In this document: one piece after another, positions 8,345 to 16,824 of the stretch
How the letters are laid out: each line of letters starts with the position of its first letter
How positions within the stretch are numbered: the stretch's first letter is position 1
NCBI RefSeq assembly: GCF_000633595.2
Contig: NZ_JIBU02000053.1
Span: 1-41,534, forward strand
Origin: Clostridium drakei
GTDB lineage: Bacteria; Bacillota; Clostridia; Clostridiales; Clostridiaceae
Reading direction: 5' to 3'
Length of the DNA: 41,534 nucleotides
Notes under the pieces: model-generated
The model's database searches: none
What the model saw: only the letters and a program-made list of their open reading frames with translations
Told to the model about the DNA's origin: nothing
Translations under genes and position numbers: made by a program

Positions 8345-9844
8345 TTATAAAACTTTATTTAATCTCTTAAAAGAGTCTTTTAACACAAAATATAAATCTT
8401 TATATATATCATAAACTTTTTCGTACTTTTTTACATTTTCCTTTATTGGTATAATAGTTTCAGTAACCTTGATTAATTTACAACAAGCTTCATCTACAGT
8501 TTTATAAAGTCCACATGCTGCAGATGCTAATATTGCTGCACCATAAGCTGGTCCTTCCTCAGAATTTATAATTTGAACCTTTACATTAAATATATCTGCA
8601 ACAATTTGTCTCCATAATGGACTTTTAGCACCACCACCACTTAACCTAACTTCATTTATAGGTATCTTTATACTTTTTAAAATTTCTAGCGAATCCTTAA
8701 GTCCAAAACATACTCCCTCTAATATTGATCTAGTAATATCACCACGTTTGTGAGTAATATTAAGTCCAATTATAGTTCCTTTAGCATCTGGATCGCTATG
8801 AGGAGTTCTCTCTCCCATAAGATATGGCAAAAATATCAATCCACCTGCACCTATTTTTGATTCACCAGCTTCATAAAGTAATTTTTCAAAAGGACTTTCC
8901 TTTAAATCTTTATTTACATTTTCTACCCACCATTTGAGGCATGAAGCAGCTGAAAGCATTACTCCCATTTGATGCCATTTTCCATTAGCATGACAGAAAG
9001 AATGTAATCTGCTTTCCTCATCCACACTGTAATCATCACTGCTCGCAAAAACTACTCCAGAAGTTCCAAGTACTACAGAAAGCGTACCTGCCTTTACAGT
9101 TCCTGTTCCTACAGCTCCAGCCGCCTGATCTCCAGCACCTGCTGCCACTATAGCTGTAGATGAAATACCTGTATAATTTGCAACTTCTTTTGATATTTCT
9201 CCAATTATCTCTGAAGATTCATAAACCTTAGGAAGAAATTCCTCTTTTATTTGAAGCAGTTTTAGCATTTCCTGTGACCAAGCTCTATTTTTTACATCAA
9301 ACATCAATGTACCTGAAGCATCTGAAACATCTGTAGCAATTTTTCCTGTTAATTTAAAATTCATATAATCCTTTGGAAGCAAAATATGAGCTATTTTATT
9401 AAATATATGAGGTTCATGTTTTTTAACCCATAATAGCTTTGGAGCAGTAAAACCAGTTAATGCTTTGTTACCTGTATAAAGAGAAAGCTTATCTCTTCCA
9501 ACTTCATTGTTTAAATAATCACATTCCTCTTGAGTTCTCTGATCACACCATAATATAGCAGGTCTTAAAACATTACAATCCTTATCCAAAAGCACCAAAC
9601 CATGCATTTGTCCGCTCAATCCAATACCATCTATAGATTTATACTGAGAATCTGCTTTATATACTATCTCCTTTAGCCCTTCTTTAACAGCATTCCACCA
9701 ATCTTCAGGATCTTGTTCTGCAAAGCCAACCTTAGGATAATGTACATCATATTCCTTACTATTAGAAGCAACCACTTGTCCATTTTCATTCATGATTACT
9801 ATCTTTACTGAAGATGTGCCTAAATCAATCCCTAGGAAATTCAT
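8345..9844 (-). CDS. xylB: Xylulokinase
   Basis: FGGY-family kinase that phosphorylates D-xylulose to xylulose 5-phosphate. The ~499-aa protein begins with the ATPase phosphate motif GIDLGTSSVK, has the xylulokinase-typical LSGQMHG stretch and WCDQRT near residue 100, and a C-terminal GGGAKSPLWRQI motif. The ATG at 9844 is preceded by AAAGGGGTG; the alternative GTG at 9853 lies inside that site. It is the last gene of an operon that starts with a sugar importer and includes D-lyxose isomerase, so it most likely takes xylulose made from lyxose. A different ketopentose substrate is possible. Confidence 0.9.
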   Translation of the reverse strand: MNFLGIDLGTSSVKIVIMNENGQVVASNSKEYDVHYPKVGFAEQDPEDWWNAVKEGLKEIVYKADSQYKSIDGIGLSGQMHGLVLLDKDCNVLRPAILWCDQRTQEECDYLNNEVGRDKLSLYTGNKALTGFTAPKLLWVKKHEPHIFNKIAHILLPKDYMNFKLTGKIATDVSDASGTLMFDVKNRAWSQEMLKLLQIKEEFLPKVYESSEIIGEISKEVANYTGISSTAIVAAGAGDQAAGAVGTGTVKAGTLSVVLGTSGVVFASSDDYSVDEESRLHSFCHANGKWHQMGVMLSAASCLKWWVENVNKDLKESPFEKLLYEAGESKIGAGGLIFLPYLMGERTPHSDPDAKGTIIGLNITHKRGDITRSILEGVCFGLKDSLEILKSIKIPINEVRLSGGGAKSPLWRQIVADIFNVKVQIINSEEGPAYGAAILASAACGLYKTVDEACCKLIKVTETIIPIKENVKKYEKVYDIYKDLYFVLKDSFKRLNKVL

Positions 9845-9900
9845 GAAAATCACCCCTTTATTTATTAATAAAAACTCCGTTTAAATTTATTTATTCAACA

Positions 9901-10527
<627 letters not shown>

Positions 10528-11391
10528 TTAACACATTTTATTGAAAACTTTCATAGCTTTCATAGCATCCTGCTTCATAGCTTCAATGGCTAGACAAGTA
10601 ATATCATGATAAAAAACATCCTCTTCTGAAGCATTTATCTTTTTTCTTATGGCTTCTCCTGCAGCACGGGACATATAAGTATAGTAATTAATTTTTCTAA
10701 CTCCTCTTTCAATTACTTTACGATAATCATCCTCACTAACACCAGATCCACCATGCATAACAATAGGTAACTGAGATTTTTTACGAATTTCACTTAATCT
10801 TTCATAATCCAGCTTTGGAGTTTTTAAATATATTCCATGAGCAGTACCAAAGGAAGCTGCAAGAGCATCAATATTTGTCTTTTTAACAAAATCAGCAGCC
10901 AAATCTGGATTTGTGTAAAGATCTTTATTTTCTGAGCCTTCCTCTGCTCCAATTTTCTCTCCACCTACACCTGACGTAGTCATAATTCCAAGTTCTGCTT
11001 CTACGGAAACTCCTTTTAAATGAGCATCTTTTACTACCTGACATGTTAATTCTACATTTTTTTCATAAGGTAAACTTGAACCATCAAACATTACTGAAGT
11101 AAATCCAATCTCCATTGCTTTATAAATTAAATCCAAACTACTGCCATGGTCTAAATGAACACATACAGGTACCTTTGCAGCTTTGGCAGCCTGCAGCATA
11201 ATAGGTCCTATTATTTCTATAGGAACAATTGATTCATGAACTTCTGCATGAGAAATTATAACTGGCACCTTTAATTCTTCTGCTCCAGCTATTACTGCCC
11301 TTACAGCTTCTAAGGTTGGAGTATTAAATGCACCTACTGCATATTCTTTTTTCTCCGCATCCTCAAGTAAATTACAAAGACTAACTAACAT
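10528..11391 (-). CDS. Class II ketose-(bis)phosphate aldolase
   Basis: Zinc-dependent aldolase of the fructose/tagatose bisphosphate family, cleaving a phosphorylated ketose to dihydroxyacetone phosphate and an aldehyde. The ~287-aa protein shows YAVGAFNTPTLE near the N-terminus, the zinc motif HLDHGS, FDGSS, VEAELG, ASFGTAHG and VMHGGSGV, in family order. The ATG at 11391 follows GGAGG; the longer TTG frame encodes that site. Together with the PfkB kinase just upstream it could handle a ketose 1-phosphate or a 1,6-bisphosphate. The exact substrate cannot be told from sequence. Confidence 0.85.
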   Translation of the reverse strand: MLVSLCNLLEDAEKKEYAVGAFNTPTLEAVRAVIAGAEELKVPVIISHAEVHESIVPIEIIGPIMLQAAKAAKVPVCVHLDHGSSLDLIYKAMEIGFTSVMFDGSSLPYEKNVELTCQVVKDAHLKGVSVEAELGIMTTSGVGGEKIGAEEGSENKDLYTNPDLAADFVKKTNIDALAASFGTAHGIYLKTPKLDYERLSEIRKKSQLPIVMHGGSGVSEDDYRKVIERGVRKINYYTYMSRAAGEAIRKKINASEEDVFYHDITCLAIEAMKQDAMKAMKVFNKMC

Positions 11392-11407
11392 TTCTTCTAC
11401 CTCCAAT

Positions 11408-12427
11408 TTATATTTCTAGTGTAGGCTGTTTAGGCATGGTATTGTATAATTCTAAAATTTCCTTTATATTTTTCACACCACTAGTACTGTCTACTGATGA
11501 AAGTGAACAAGCTGCTGTTGCAGTACCAACTTCCATTGCACTATTTATGGAATATCCCATATAAGCTGCATACAATACCCCTGCTACATAGGCATCTCCA
11601 GCTCCTACCGTTCCTTTAATGTATACTTTTGGCAAAAGTAAAGATGGTCTTACATAGTAATTTCCTTTTTCATCTATTCCAAAACTGGATTCTGGAGTAT
11701 GAATAATAGCCCACTGATTAACTCCCATATTCATCAACGTTTTAAGAACGTCCAAAATATTTTCCACAATTAATTTTCCATCTTCATCTCTAAGATTTAT
11801 CCCTGTGGTTTTTCCCGCTTCAATTTCATTTAAAATACAATAATCAGTATACTTAAGACTTGGCGGCACTAATTTTTTATATCTGTCACTTTCTTCACTA
11901 ACCACATCTATAGAAGTCTTTATTCCTTTTTCCTTCGCCCTACAGAGTACCCTTGCCATAACAGTTCCATACTCTTGATCTTCAGCATCCATTCCATCCA
12001 AAAGCAATATATAACCTACATGCAAAATATCTGCTTCCAAAGTCTCCAAAGAAAAATGTCTTTCTGAAAATTCACTGCTTACTCCTCTATACATGAAGAA
12101 AGTACGAGTTTTATCACTTTCATCACTCATCACATCTGTAAAAGAAGTTTTACCTTGTCTTAAAACTCTTTTTAAATTTATATTAGGAAATTGACCTAAA
12201 GTTTTTAGTACAAAATCCCCCATATCATCTGCACCAATAAGTCCTATTGCTTTCAAAGGGACACTAGAATCTATTCTAGCTAAATCTATAATGCAATTGC
12301 ACACAGCACCACCTAAAGAACTATTTACTTCTCGAATAGTAGTCAATTTAGATTTTTGCGGATAAACATCAATTTTTTTTAGATTATCCACTATTAAATT
12401 ACCTGCAATAGCAATTCCTTTTTTCAT
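11408..12427 (-). CDS. PfkB-family sugar kinase
   Basis: Ribokinase/PfkB carbohydrate kinase. The 339-aa protein has an N-terminal sugar-binding region containing SSLGGAVCN and the C-terminal catalytic motif KGTVGAGDAYVAGVL, with the catalytic Asp in GAGD. The start ATG follows AGGAGGG. It sits 24 nt downstream of the permease gene and 16 nt before the aldolase, so kinase and aldolase probably act in series on the imported sugar or its ketose form. Substrates such as a ketopentose or ketohexose phosphate are inferences from context only. Confidence 0.82.
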   Translation of the reverse strand: MKKGIAIAGNLIVDNLKKIDVYPQKSKLTTIREVNSSLGGAVCNCIIDLARIDSSVPLKAIGLIGADDMGDFVLKTLGQFPNINLKRVLRQGKTSFTDVMSDESDKTRTFFMYRGVSSEFSERHFSLETLEADILHVGYILLLDGMDAEDQEYGTVMARVLCRAKEKGIKTSIDVVSEESDRYKKLVPPSLKYTDYCILNEIEAGKTTGINLRDEDGKLIVENILDVLKTLMNMGVNQWAIIHTPESSFGIDEKGNYYVRPSLLLPKVYIKGTVGAGDAYVAGVLYAAYMGYSINSAMEVGTATAACSLSSVDSTSGVKNIKEILELYNTMPKQPTLEI

Positions 12428-12451
12428 GTGTTCCCTCCTAAATATTAAAAG

Positions 12452-13444
12452 CTAAAATTTTGCTTTTTTCTTTTTTAATGCATCTACATAAACAGCAATT
12501 AAAATTACAACACCTTTTACTATATACTGCCAGAAAGAGTCAACATTCATAAGGTTAAGTCCATTACTTAATACTCCTATTACTAATCCACCAATTACAG
12601 TTCCACCCATTTTTCCAGAACCACCACTCATGCTTGTACCTCCAAGTACAACAGCTGCAATGGCATCCATTTCTGCTCCATTACCTGCAGTTGGCTGTCC
12701 TGAAAACATACGAGATGCAAGCACAATACCAGCAATAGCTGCCATAAGTCCACTAAAAGCATATGGGAAGAAAAGTACTTTATCTATTTTTATACCTGAA
12801 AATCTTGCAGCTTCACGATTTCCACCTACAGCATAAATATGTCTTCCTAATTTTGTTTTATTCATTATAAGTACTGAAATAATAAGTATAATAATTAAAT
12901 AGAATACTGGGGTTGGAAGAAAGTTAAATACATATCCTGATCCTATAAAATTAAATCCATCCGACATAACACGTATTGGTTTTCCACCAGTATATACATA
13001 AGCAGCTCCACGAGCTATATTCATAGTTGCTAAAGTAACTATGAAAGGTGGTATAGTAGTTTTTGCAACAACTAGTCCATTAAATACGCCTATAACTACT
13101 CCTGATAGTAAACCAGCTATTACAGCCACAGCTACAGGAGCTCCTTGGAATGCAATCAAGCCACCTGTAACTACTCCTGACAAAGCAATTATAGCTCCTA
13201 CAGAAAGGTCTATTCCTCCTAAAATAATTACCATAGTCATGGCACAAGCTAAATATAAATTTGTAGATGTTTGTCTAAGTACATTCATTATATTTTTCTG
13301 TGAAAGAAATACTGGTGATATAAATGATAAAAGAACACATAAAGCAATAAATCCTATTAAAATTCCAAGGTTTTCTCTTAAAAACTGTACAAAAAAATTT
13401 CTTTCTTTTTTCTCCTTTGTTATTGTTTCCGTTTGTAGAGACAT
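12452..13444 (-). CDS. Ribose-type sugar ABC transporter permease
   Basis: Membrane permease of the RbsC (CUT2) family. The ~330-aa protein has a short charged N-terminus, then about eight to ten hydrophobic segments beginning near residue 20. It carries family motifs GGIDLSVGAI near residue 80 and GGTSMSGGSGKMGGT near the C-terminus. The ATG at 13444 follows AGGAGGAATG; the longer frame runs back into the ATPase gene. It is the only permease in this operon and would act as a homodimer with the ATPase at 13446-14936 and the binding protein at 15026-15994. The imported substrate is probably a pentose, judging from the downstream enzymes. Confidence 0.92.
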   Translation of the reverse strand: MSLQTETITKEKKERNFFVQFLRENLGILIGFIALCVLLSFISPVFLSQKNIMNVLRQTSTNLYLACAMTMVIILGGIDLSVGAIIALSGVVTGGLIAFQGAPVAVAVIAGLLSGVVIGVFNGLVVAKTTIPPFIVTLATMNIARGAAYVYTGGKPIRVMSDGFNFIGSGYVFNFLPTPVFYLIIILIISVLIMNKTKLGRHIYAVGGNREAARFSGIKIDKVLFFPYAFSGLMAAIAGIVLASRMFSGQPTAGNGAEMDAIAAVVLGGTSMSGGSGKMGGTVIGGLVIGVLSNGLNLMNVDSFWQYIVKGVVILIAVYVDALKKKKAKF

Positions 13445-13445
13445 A

Positions 13446-14936
13446 TTACATTCCTCCTGTTGCATAATGCATAATTTTTTCTTGTGTGAACTCACCTCGA
13501 ACTAACTGTCCTGAAACACTTCCATTTGCCATAACTAAAACTCTGTCACTCATGTTAATTATTTCAGGTAATTCTGAAGATATCATAATAATAGATACTC
13601 CTGAATTAACTAGTTTGTTCATTATTAAATATATTTCTGCTTTTGCAGCAACATCTACACCTCTTGTAGGTTCATCTAAAATTAGAACCTTAGGTTCAGT
13701 AGCCAGCCATCTAGCAATAACAACCTTTTGTTGATTACCACCACTAAGATTTCCAACTAATTGATCTGTAGAAGGAGTTTTAATAGACATTTCTTTTACA
13801 TATTTATTAGCTATATCATTTTCTTTCTTCTTATCTACTTTAATTAAATTAATAAATTTATCTAAAACTTTTAGAGTAGCATTAAACTTTACACTTTGAA
13901 TAAGGAATAATCCTTCTTCTTTTCTATTTTCAGGTACCAAGCCAATTCCATAATCCATAGCATCATTAGGACTTTTTATATTAACTTTCTTTCCTTCAAC
14001 AAAAATTTCACCTGAATCAATAGAGTCAAGCCCAAAAATAGCCCTCATAACTTCTGAACGACCAGCACCCATCAAACCAGCCACCCCTAAAATTTCTCCC
14101 TTTTTTACATAAAAGCTTACATCATTTAATACTCCTTCTCTTTTTAAATTTTTTACTTCTAAAATAGTTTCTCCTGGTTCATTATAAGTTCTCGTGTAAT
14201 AATTAGTAAGTGAACGACCTACCATCATGGCAATCAGTTCATCTTTAGTTGTCTCTTTTGTATTCTTTGTTCCAATATATTCTCCATCTCTCATTACAGT
14301 TATTCTATCCGATATTTCGAAAAGTTCAGACATCCTATGTGATATATACACTATACCAACACCATTTTCTTTTAAATTTCTAATTGTTTTAAAAAGGAAT
14401 TCCACTTCTTTATCAGTTAATGAAGATGTTGGTTCATCCATAACAAGAATTTTTGAATTAAAAGATATAGCTTTTATTATTTCAACCATTTGCTGCTCAG
14501 CAACTGTAAGTTCGGCAATTAGAGAAGCTGCATTTATTTTCAATTCAAATGAACTCAACAACTTTTGTGCTTCCTTTATCATAGATTTTATATCTACAAA
14601 TCCACCAGCACCAGTTAATTCTCTGCCTAGATAAATATTTTCTGCCACCGTCATATATGGAACCAATACTAATTCTTGATGTATTATACTAATTCCAAAA
14701 GCTTGAGCATCTTTTACAGATTTAACTTCTACTTTTTCTCCATTAATATATATATCACCTTCATCAATGCTATATATACCACCCAAAACCTTCATTAATG
14801 TAGATTTTCCTGCACCATTTTCACCCAACAGCGCATGCACTTCTCCTTTTTTAAGTTCAAAATTAACACCTTTTAATGCATATACTCCTGGAAATCGTTT
14901 GTTAACATTTTTCATTTGTAGTAAATTGCCTTCCAA
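13446..14936 (-). CDS. Sugar ABC transporter ATP-binding protein (RbsA type)
   Basis: CUT2-family ATPase of 496 aa with two ABC cassettes in one chain. The first has Walker A GENGAGKST near residue 40 and LVMDEPTSSL as Walker B; the second has the degenerate P-loop GLMGAGRSE, the signature LSGGNQQK and LILDEPTRGVD. The start is a TTG with AGAAGGTG about 7 nt upstream; an ATG eight codons later lacks a well placed site. Its stop adjoins the permease ATG within 2 nt, so the two are likely coupled. It would power import of the sugar bound by the lipoprotein encoded upstream. Confidence 0.92.
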   Translation of the reverse strand: MEGNLLQMKNVNKRFPGVYALKGVNFELKKGEVHALLGENGAGKSTLMKVLGGIYSIDEGDIYINGEKVEVKSVKDAQAFGISIIHQELVLVPYMTVAENIYLGRELTGAGGFVDIKSMIKEAQKLLSSFELKINAASLIAELTVAEQQMVEIIKAISFNSKILVMDEPTSSLTDKEVEFLFKTIRNLKENGVGIVYISHRMSELFEISDRITVMRDGEYIGTKNTKETTKDELIAMMVGRSLTNYYTRTYNEPGETILEVKNLKREGVLNDVSFYVKKGEILGVAGLMGAGRSEVMRAIFGLDSIDSGEIFVEGKKVNIKSPNDAMDYGIGLVPENRKEEGLFLIQSVKFNATLKVLDKFINLIKVDKKKENDIANKYVKEMSIKTPSTDQLVGNLSGGNQQKVVIARWLATEPKVLILDEPTRGVDVAAKAEIYLIMNKLVNSGVSIIMISSELPEIINMSDRVLVMANGSVSGQLVRGEFTQEKIMHYATGGM

Positions 14937-14968
14937 ATTTCTTCACCTTCTCTCAATATTTATGTTAT

Positions 14969-15010
14969 TAATATGAGCTTTATTCAAAACTCTGAATAAA
15001 GCTCATATTA
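14969..15010 (-). terminator. Intercistronic attenuator hairpin
   Basis: An 18-bp perfect stem (14969-14986 and 14993-15010) with a 6-nt loop lies between the binding-protein gene and the ATPase gene. Such hairpins commonly lower distal expression and stabilise the binding-protein message. The U tract is weak, so I expect partial termination or processing rather than a full stop. Confidence 0.65.
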
Positions 15011-15025
15011 GTGTTTTAAGTTAAA

Positions 15026-15994
15026 TTATTGCCATCCAGTTGTTCCATATTTAGAAACGTTATCTTTGTTAATTAAGAAAGTTTGAACTGGTGTTTTCTT
15101 TTCAACATTTTCTTTATTAAGAACCTTATATCCAAGTTCAGCAGATTTAACACCTATTTGCTTTGGAGATTGTGCACCTGTTCCAACAAATTGTCCTCCA
15201 CTTGCAATTTCCTTTTTAGCATCTGGTGAACCATCTACACCATAAATTAAAATTTTAGATTGCTTAGCAGATTTACATGCTGCAAGAGCACCAAGGGCTG
15301 TAGGATCATTTCCACCCATTATAGCAACTATATCAGAATGAGATTGAAGTATGTCATCAGCTAATTTCATAGATGTTTGTAAGTCACCTTTTCCATCTTG
15401 TTCTGCAACTATTGTAAAGTTCTTTCCTTCAATAGCACTCTTAAAACCAGCTATTCTATCATTAATAGAATTCATTGTAGGACAGTTAAGTATAGCTATT
15501 TTACCACCATTTGGGTATCGCTTTACAAGATCTTCTCCACATACTTTACCTGCATTTTTGTTATCTGAACCAACGTAAGCAGTTACATAATTCATATCCT
15601 TAACTTCTGTATCAAAATTGATTATTGGAATATTAGCCTTTTTTAAAGCTTCAAGTCCAGGTCTAACACCTTCCCAATCAACAGGATTTAAGAATACTGC
15701 TTCAACACCCTGTGTAATCATATCATTTATTTGATCGATTTGTTTTGAAACATCCATTGCTGGATCCATAGTAATAAGTTGATCACCATTCTTTTCAACT
15801 TCTGCTCTGATAGACTTTTCAAGTACTTGGAAGAATGGGTTATTCATTGTCATACAAGTGTAACCAAATTTGTGTTTTTTCTTAGTAGACGAACTTTGTG
15901 ATGATCCTGATGAACTAGAACCACAACCTACAAATAATCCAACTACTAAGGAAAGTGATAATACGAGACCTAGTATTTTTCTTGTTTTTTTCAT
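15026..15994 (-). CDS. Sugar-binding lipoprotein (RbsB type)
   Basis: Substrate-binding protein of the type I periplasmic fold, exported and lipid-anchored. The 322-aa protein has a signal peptide ending in the lipobox-like LFVGCGSSS (Cys about residue 24), a Ser-rich linker, and then a two-lobe fold beginning HKFGYTCMTMNNPFF. It contains QINDMITQGVEAVFLNP and IYGVDGSPDAKK, typical of ribose/xylose binders. It is the promoter-proximal gene of the lyxose operon, preceded by an 830-bp regulatory region with three AraR-type palindromes. The ligand is unknown; lyxose, xylulose or a related pentose fit the neighbours. Confidence 0.9.
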   Translation of the reverse strand: MKKTRKILGLVLSLSLVVGLFVGCGSSSSGSSQSSSTKKKHKFGYTCMTMNNPFFQVLEKSIRAEVEKNGDQLITMDPAMDVSKQIDQINDMITQGVEAVFLNPVDWEGVRPGLEALKKANIPIINFDTEVKDMNYVTAYVGSDNKNAGKVCGEDLVKRYPNGGKIAILNCPTMNSINDRIAGFKSAIEGKNFTIVAEQDGKGDLQTSMKLADDILQSHSDIVAIMGGNDPTALGALAACKSAKQSKILIYGVDGSPDAKKEIASGGQFVGTGAQSPKQIGVKSAELGYKVLNKENVEKKTPVQTFLINKDNVSKYGTTGWQ

Positions 15995-16129
15995 AATATT
16001 TCCCCCTTAAGATTTTTTTATTAAACCCTTTTGTTAATTTATCAATAGACTATAGTTAAACCTAGCTATAGTTACATTGATCTTTGTCCACATTACTTTC
16101 ATAAAGCATTTGTTTTCACAATTGTTTCA

Positions 16130-16143
16130 AGTTAACGTTTACA
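16130..16143 (-). promoter_or_regulatory. cre-like site (CcpA) upstream of the lyxose operon
   Basis: Minus-strand TGTAAACGTTAACT matches the cre consensus TGWAANCGNTNWCA except at the last base. It lies about 140 nt upstream of the binding-protein gene, downstream of the candidate promoters, consistent with catabolite repression by roadblock. The neighbouring sequence GTTTTCACAATTGT recurs next to the araB cre-like site. Confidence 0.6.
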
Positions 16144-16170
16144 TAGTATTTAAATAAAGATCATAAAATT

Positions 16171-16193
16171 ATGTACATTCATACGTACATTAT
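16171..16193. promoter_or_regulatory. AraR-type operator O1 of the lyxose operon
   Basis: The sequence ATGTACATTCATACGTACAT contains a TACGTACA core and a second TGTACA half-site. It follows a TATTAT-like -10 on the minus strand. It is the operator nearest the binding-protein gene. Confidence 0.55.
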
Positions 16194-16521
16194 GGATAAT
16201 AAATATTTTCCATTTTCGCCATCTACTAATATTCTTAATTACCATTAAATACAAATATTCTTTTATAAAATATTCTTCATATTTTATAAAAATCCTTCTT
16301 TAATATTTACTAATAAGTTTAATAAATAATGTTTTTAAAATTTCAGCTATCTCATAGTATTACCAACAAGAAAAGCTTTACACAAACATCATATTTTTTG
16401 ATGTATTTTCAGCAAACCTTAAAATACATCTTACTACATCGACTTATGCCATTTTAATACATTCATTAAATATCCATAATTTCTATAATTACGTATAATA
16501 CTTTTATGTTCTGAATTTTCT

Positions 16522-16575
16522 ACACATACGTACATGTTGTTAATTTAATTTTACATAATTTTATTGTAATGTCAA
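16522..16575 (-). promoter_or_regulatory. Promoter with AraR-type operator O2, near-copy of the araR promoter
   Basis: Minus-strand TTGACA (16570-16575), a 16-nt spacer and TAAAAT (16548-16553) are followed at the expected start site by the palindrome ACATGTACGTATGTGT (16522-16537). The whole ~60-bp block closely matches the araR promoter at 30412-30465, including spacing. An AraR dimer here would block initiation. The leader to the first gene would be about 550 nt. Confidence 0.72.
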
Positions 16576-16748
16576 TATGGAAGTATAAAAATTTTAAAAA
16601 ATTTGCTAAAAAATAATAATAAATTGCATATACTAAAACAACTAAATTCCGCATATATCAACTTTTTACGACTTACTGCAGATATAGAAAATTTTATTAA
16701 AAATATTTTTTATCCCATAGCTATTTGTTATATGTATCTATATTTTTT

Positions 16749-16763
16749 AAATGTACGTACAAT
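16749..16763. promoter_or_regulatory. AraR-type operator O3
   Basis: The palindrome AATGTACGTACAATC lies just downstream of the histidine kinase terminator. With O1 and O2 it makes three sites within about 600 bp, an arrangement that would permit looping. No good -35/-10 pair accompanies it. Confidence 0.55.
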
Positions 16764-16787
16764 CATTTTTGTATAAAATAAAATTAA

Positions 16788-16816
16788 GATACTATCTATA
16801 TTTAAGAGACAGTATC
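16788..16816 (-). terminator. Terminator of the sensor kinase gene
   Basis: Minus-strand GATACTGTCT pairs with AGATAGTATC around a short AT-rich loop, followed by TTAATTTTATTTT. It lies 9 nt after the kinase stop. Confidence 0.75.
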
Positions 16817-16824
16817 CTTTAAAT

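Noticed and set aside
8345-9844. L-fuculokinase or rhamnulokinase instead of xylulokinase
   Set aside because: The LSGQMHG stretch, the length and the lyxose isomerase partner fit xylulokinase better.
16475-16500. Fourth AraR operator around ATTACGTATAAT
   Set aside because: It has a TACGTA core but lacks the flanking TGTAC/GTACA symmetry of the other sites; too weak to list.
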